The notes under the pieces are model-generated. The model saw only the letters and a list, made by a program, of their open reading frames with translations, was not told the origin of the DNA and made no database searches. A stretch of 64,000 nucleotides of DNA, from assembly GCA_030685015.1 (NCBI GenBank), contig JAUXWS010000087.1, forward strand, positions 1 through 64,000, read 5' to 3'. This DNA comes from a bacterium. GTDB lineage: Bacteria; CAIWAD01. Positions 62,090 through 64,000 of this stretch are shown one piece after another. Made by a program: the position numbers and the translations under genes. Numbering within the stretch: the stretch's first letter is position 1; each line of letters begins with the position of its first letter.

Positions 62090-63072
62090 TGCCCGCCATG
62101 AACCTGGTCCAGGCCATCCAATCGGCCCTGGATTTCAAGCTGCAGGACGACGGGCGGGTGCTGGTCTTCGGCGAGGACGCCGGGCACGAGGGCGGCGTCT
62201 TCCGCGTGACCCAAGGATTGCAAGCCAAGTACGGCGAGCGTCGCGTCTTCGACACGCCGCTGGCCGAGTCCGTCATCATGGGCGCCGGGCTGGGCATGGC
62301 CGTGGCCGGGCTGCGGCCGGTGATGGAGATCCAGTTCTGCGGGTTCATCTACCCCGCCATGAACCAGCTGGTGACCCATGTGGCCCGCATGCGCAACCGC
62401 AGCCGCGGCGTTTTCACAGCGCCCCTCACCATCCGCCTGCCCTACGGCGGAGGCATCCAGGCCCTCGAGCTGCACAGCGAGAGCATGGAGGCCATGATGG
62501 CCCACATCCCCGGGCTCAAGGTGGTCATCCCCTCCACCCCCTACGACGCCAAGGGCCTGCTCATCAGCGCCATCGAGTGCGAGGATCCCGTCCTCTTCAT
62601 GGAGCCGAAAAAGGTCTACCGGGCCTTCCGGCAGGAGGTGCCGGAGGAGCCCTACCGCATTCCCCTGGGCAAGGCCAGCCTGGTGCAGGCCGGGGAGCGC
62701 GTCACGCTTGTCGCCTACGGGGCCATGATGCGCGTGGCGCGCCAGGCGGTGGAGCTGGCGGCGAAGGAGGGCCTTTCGGTGGAGTTGATCGACCTGCGCT
62801 CCATCTACCCGCTGGACACCGAAACCGTGCTCGAATCGGTGCGCAAGACCGGCCGCCTGGCCATCCTGCATGAGGGCCCCATGTCCTTCGGCGTGGCGGC
62901 GGAACTGGTCGCCCGCGTCAACGAGGAGGCCCTGCTCTGGCTGGAGGCGCCGCCCCGCCGCATCTGCGGGTTCGACACGATCATGCCGCTGCCCATGGGC
63001 GAGCACCATTACATGCCGACGCCGGAGCGGGTCCTATACGAGCTGATCCAGCTCCACAGCTTTCCGGAGTGA
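62089..63072 (+). CDS. 2-oxoacid dehydrogenase E1 component, beta subunit
   Basis: This 327-residue transketolase-like subunit contains MNLVQAIQSALDF, VFGEDAGHEGGVFRVTQGL, ESVIMGAGLGMA, PYGGGIQALELHSES and the C-terminal transketolase domain with YGAMMRVA and EGPMSFGVAAEL. It pairs with the preceding alpha subunit to decarboxylate a 2-oxoacid and pass the acyl group to the lipoyl E2 encoded 2 bp downstream. Confidence 0.92.
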   Translation: MPAMNLVQAIQSALDFKLQDDGRVLVFGEDAGHEGGVFRVTQGLQAKYGERRVFDTPLAESVIMGAGLGMAVAGLRPVMEIQFCGFIYPAMNQLVTHVARMRNRSRGVFTAPLTIRLPYGGGIQALELHSESMEAMMAHIPGLKVVIPSTPYDAKGLLISAIECEDPVLFMEPKKVYRAFRQEVPEEPYRIPLGKASLVQAGERVTLVAYGAMMRVARQAVELAAKEGLSVELIDLRSIYPLDTETVLESVRKTGRLAILHEGPMSFGVAAELVARVNEEALLWLEAPPRRICGFDTIMPLPMGEHHYMPTPERVLYELIQLHSFPE

Positions 63073-63074
63073 CC

Positions 63075-64000
63075 ATGGCCTACGTGTTCCATTTCCCCGA
63101 CCTGGGCGAGGGCCTGACCGAGGGCAAGCTGCTGCAGTGGTACGTGCAGGAGGGCGCCCAGGTGAAGGAGGGCGACCTCATCGCCAAGGTGGAGACGGAC
63201 AAGGTGGTGGCGGACATCCCGGTGCCACGCTCCGGCCGGGTGAGGAAATTGCACGGCCGGCCCGAGGAGATCCTGCTCGTGGGCAATCCGCTCATCGAGC
63301 TGGACACGGAAGGCCAGGCCTCGCCCCTGGCGGCGAAACCCTCCACCGCTGATTCCGCGGCCGGGGAAGCGGGACCGGGCGTGGTGGGCAACATCGAAGT
63401 GGCCACCGGTCCCGAGGTGATGCCCGCCACGGGTGAGGGATTGGCTCCCGCCCCCACGTCCGGAGCAGCCCCCGGGCGCCGCGCGCAGGCCACACCCGTG
63501 GCGCGCCGCATGGCCATGGACCTCCGGGTGGATCTCAACCAGGTGACGGGCAGCGGTCCCCAGGGCCGCGTGATGAAGGCCGACATCCAGCGCGCGTCCC
63601 AGGCTCCCGCCGTCCAGCCGGCGGACGCCCCGACCGCGCCGACGCCCCCCCTGGCGACGGAAACCCGCGGCGGCACGCGGGTGGAGCCGCTCAGCCAGTT
63701 GCGCAAGACGGTGGCGGCGCGCATGGTGCGGTCCAAGTTCAGCGCGCCCCACGCCACCACCTGCGAGGAGGTGGAGGTGGGCGCCCTGGTCGAGCTGCGC
63801 GACTCGCAGCGCCCCCGCTACCAGGCAATGGGCCTGCGCCTCTCCTACATGCCCTTCATCTGCCGGGCCGTGGCGCTGGCCCTGCGCCGCCACCCCAAGC
63901 TCAACAGCCGCCTGGACATGGAGGCGGGAACCGTCACCTGGCACGACTTCGTGCACCTGGGCCTGGCCGTGGACACGCCCGACGGCCTGATCGTGCCGGT
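63075..64000 (+). CDS. Dihydrolipoamide acyltransferase E2, 5' part (cut by window end)
   Basis: Incomplete at the 3' end; 308 codons are present. Residues 1-78 form a lipoyl domain (DLGEGLTEGKL, lipoylated lysine in VETDKVV). A proline/alanine-rich linker (about 80-130) and a peripheral subunit-binding domain (about 135-172, TPVARRMAMDLRVDL and GPQGRVMKADI) follow, then the start of the catalytic domain (SQLRKTVAARMVRSKFSAPHAT, GLAVDTPDGL). The active-site histidine lies beyond the window. It completes the E1-E2 operon; an E3 gene may follow. Confidence 0.92.
   Translation, partial: MAYVFHFPDLGEGLTEGKLLQWYVQEGAQVKEGDLIAKVETDKVVADIPVPRSGRVRKLHGRPEEILLVGNPLIELDTEGQASPLAAKPSTADSAAGEAGPGVVGNIEVATGPEVMPATGEGLAPAPTSGAAPGRRAQATPVARRMAMDLRVDLNQVTGSGPQGRVMKADIQRASQAPAVQPADAPTAPTPPLATETRGGTRVEPLSQLRKTVAARMVRSKFSAPHATTCEEVEVGALVELRDSQRPRYQAMGLRLSYMPFICRAVALALRRHPKLNSRLDMEAGTVTWHDFVHLGLAVDTPDGLIVP

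Overview
High-GC bacterial chromosome segment with about 46 recognisable protein genes. It carries a PorU/PorV pair of the type IX secretion system (T9SS), and three proteins ending in PNPF-type FlgD-like sorting domains. It also has a bacilliredoxin and an E1-alpha/E1-beta/E2 2-oxoacid dehydrogenase operon. Together these point to a GC-rich lineage of the Fibrobacteres-Chlorobi-Bacteroidetes (FCB) superphylum or a neighbouring candidate phylum. The exact phylum cannot be read from the window.

Layout. 1-8.6 kb: alpha-glucan degradation (a pullulanase-type GH13 enzyme and a large multi-module GH13 amylase with a T9SS-type C-terminus), a bacilliredoxin, and PorV. 8.6-13.8 kb: a 1,729-residue PorU-like C25 peptidase, translationally coupled to PorV. 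14-48 kb: a large Wzx/Wzy-type surface polysaccharide locus. It contains a PglF-like dehydratase, a WbpA-like dehydrogenase, a Wza-like export lipoprotein, an ExeA-like ATPase, a P-loop protein lacking the Walker lysine, a Wzz-like protein, a polymerase, a flippase, glycosyltransferases, deacetylases, a pyruvyl transferase and a beta-helix lipoprotein. It also has aminotransferases, a three-domain PglC-PglD-FemAB fusion, WbpB/D/E-like enzymes, tandem UDP-uronate epimerases and a WecB/WbpI-like epimerase. The locus is scarred: a deletion joins remnants of an aminotransferase and a sugar transferase (16.0-16.7 kb), a DUF2283 gene is bracketed by hexanucleotide repeats, and an IS256-family element sits at 24.6-25.9 kb. 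AT-rich islands (about 21.8-24.6, 28-30.3 and 37.8-39.5 kb) suggest imported segments. 48-57 kb: a deacetylase, a YchF-like GTPase, an unknown 590-residue protein, a heterodimeric ABC exporter and a TauE-like permease. 57-64 kb: an 11-bp minisatellite, a candidate HesB-like selenoprotein, a T9SS cargo protein, a dihydroorotate dehydrogenase-like protein, a DUF302 protein, a QueD-like protein and the start of a 2-oxoacid dehydrogenase operon cut by the window end.

How the genes fit together. WbpA, WbpB, WbpE and WbpD homologues, with the 2-epimerase, would convert UDP-GlcNAc to a diacetamido-uronic acid nucleotide. The PglF, PglE and PglD/PglC homologues would make UDP-diacetamidobacillosamine and load it on the lipid carrier. 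The Wzx, Wzy, Wzz and Wza homologues would then flip, polymerise and export the glycan. The T9SS genes are the machinery (PorU/PorV) and likely cargo of outer-membrane protein export.

The strongest unusual signals are: the HesB/IscA-like gene whose in-frame TGA falls exactly at the family's conserved cysteine and is followed by a plausible bSECIS hairpin; the PglC-PglD-FemAB triple fusion; the beta-helix lipoprotein inside the glycan operon; a structured leader before the 2-oxoacid dehydrogenase operon; and the repeat-bracketed DUF2283 gene beside the deletion scar.
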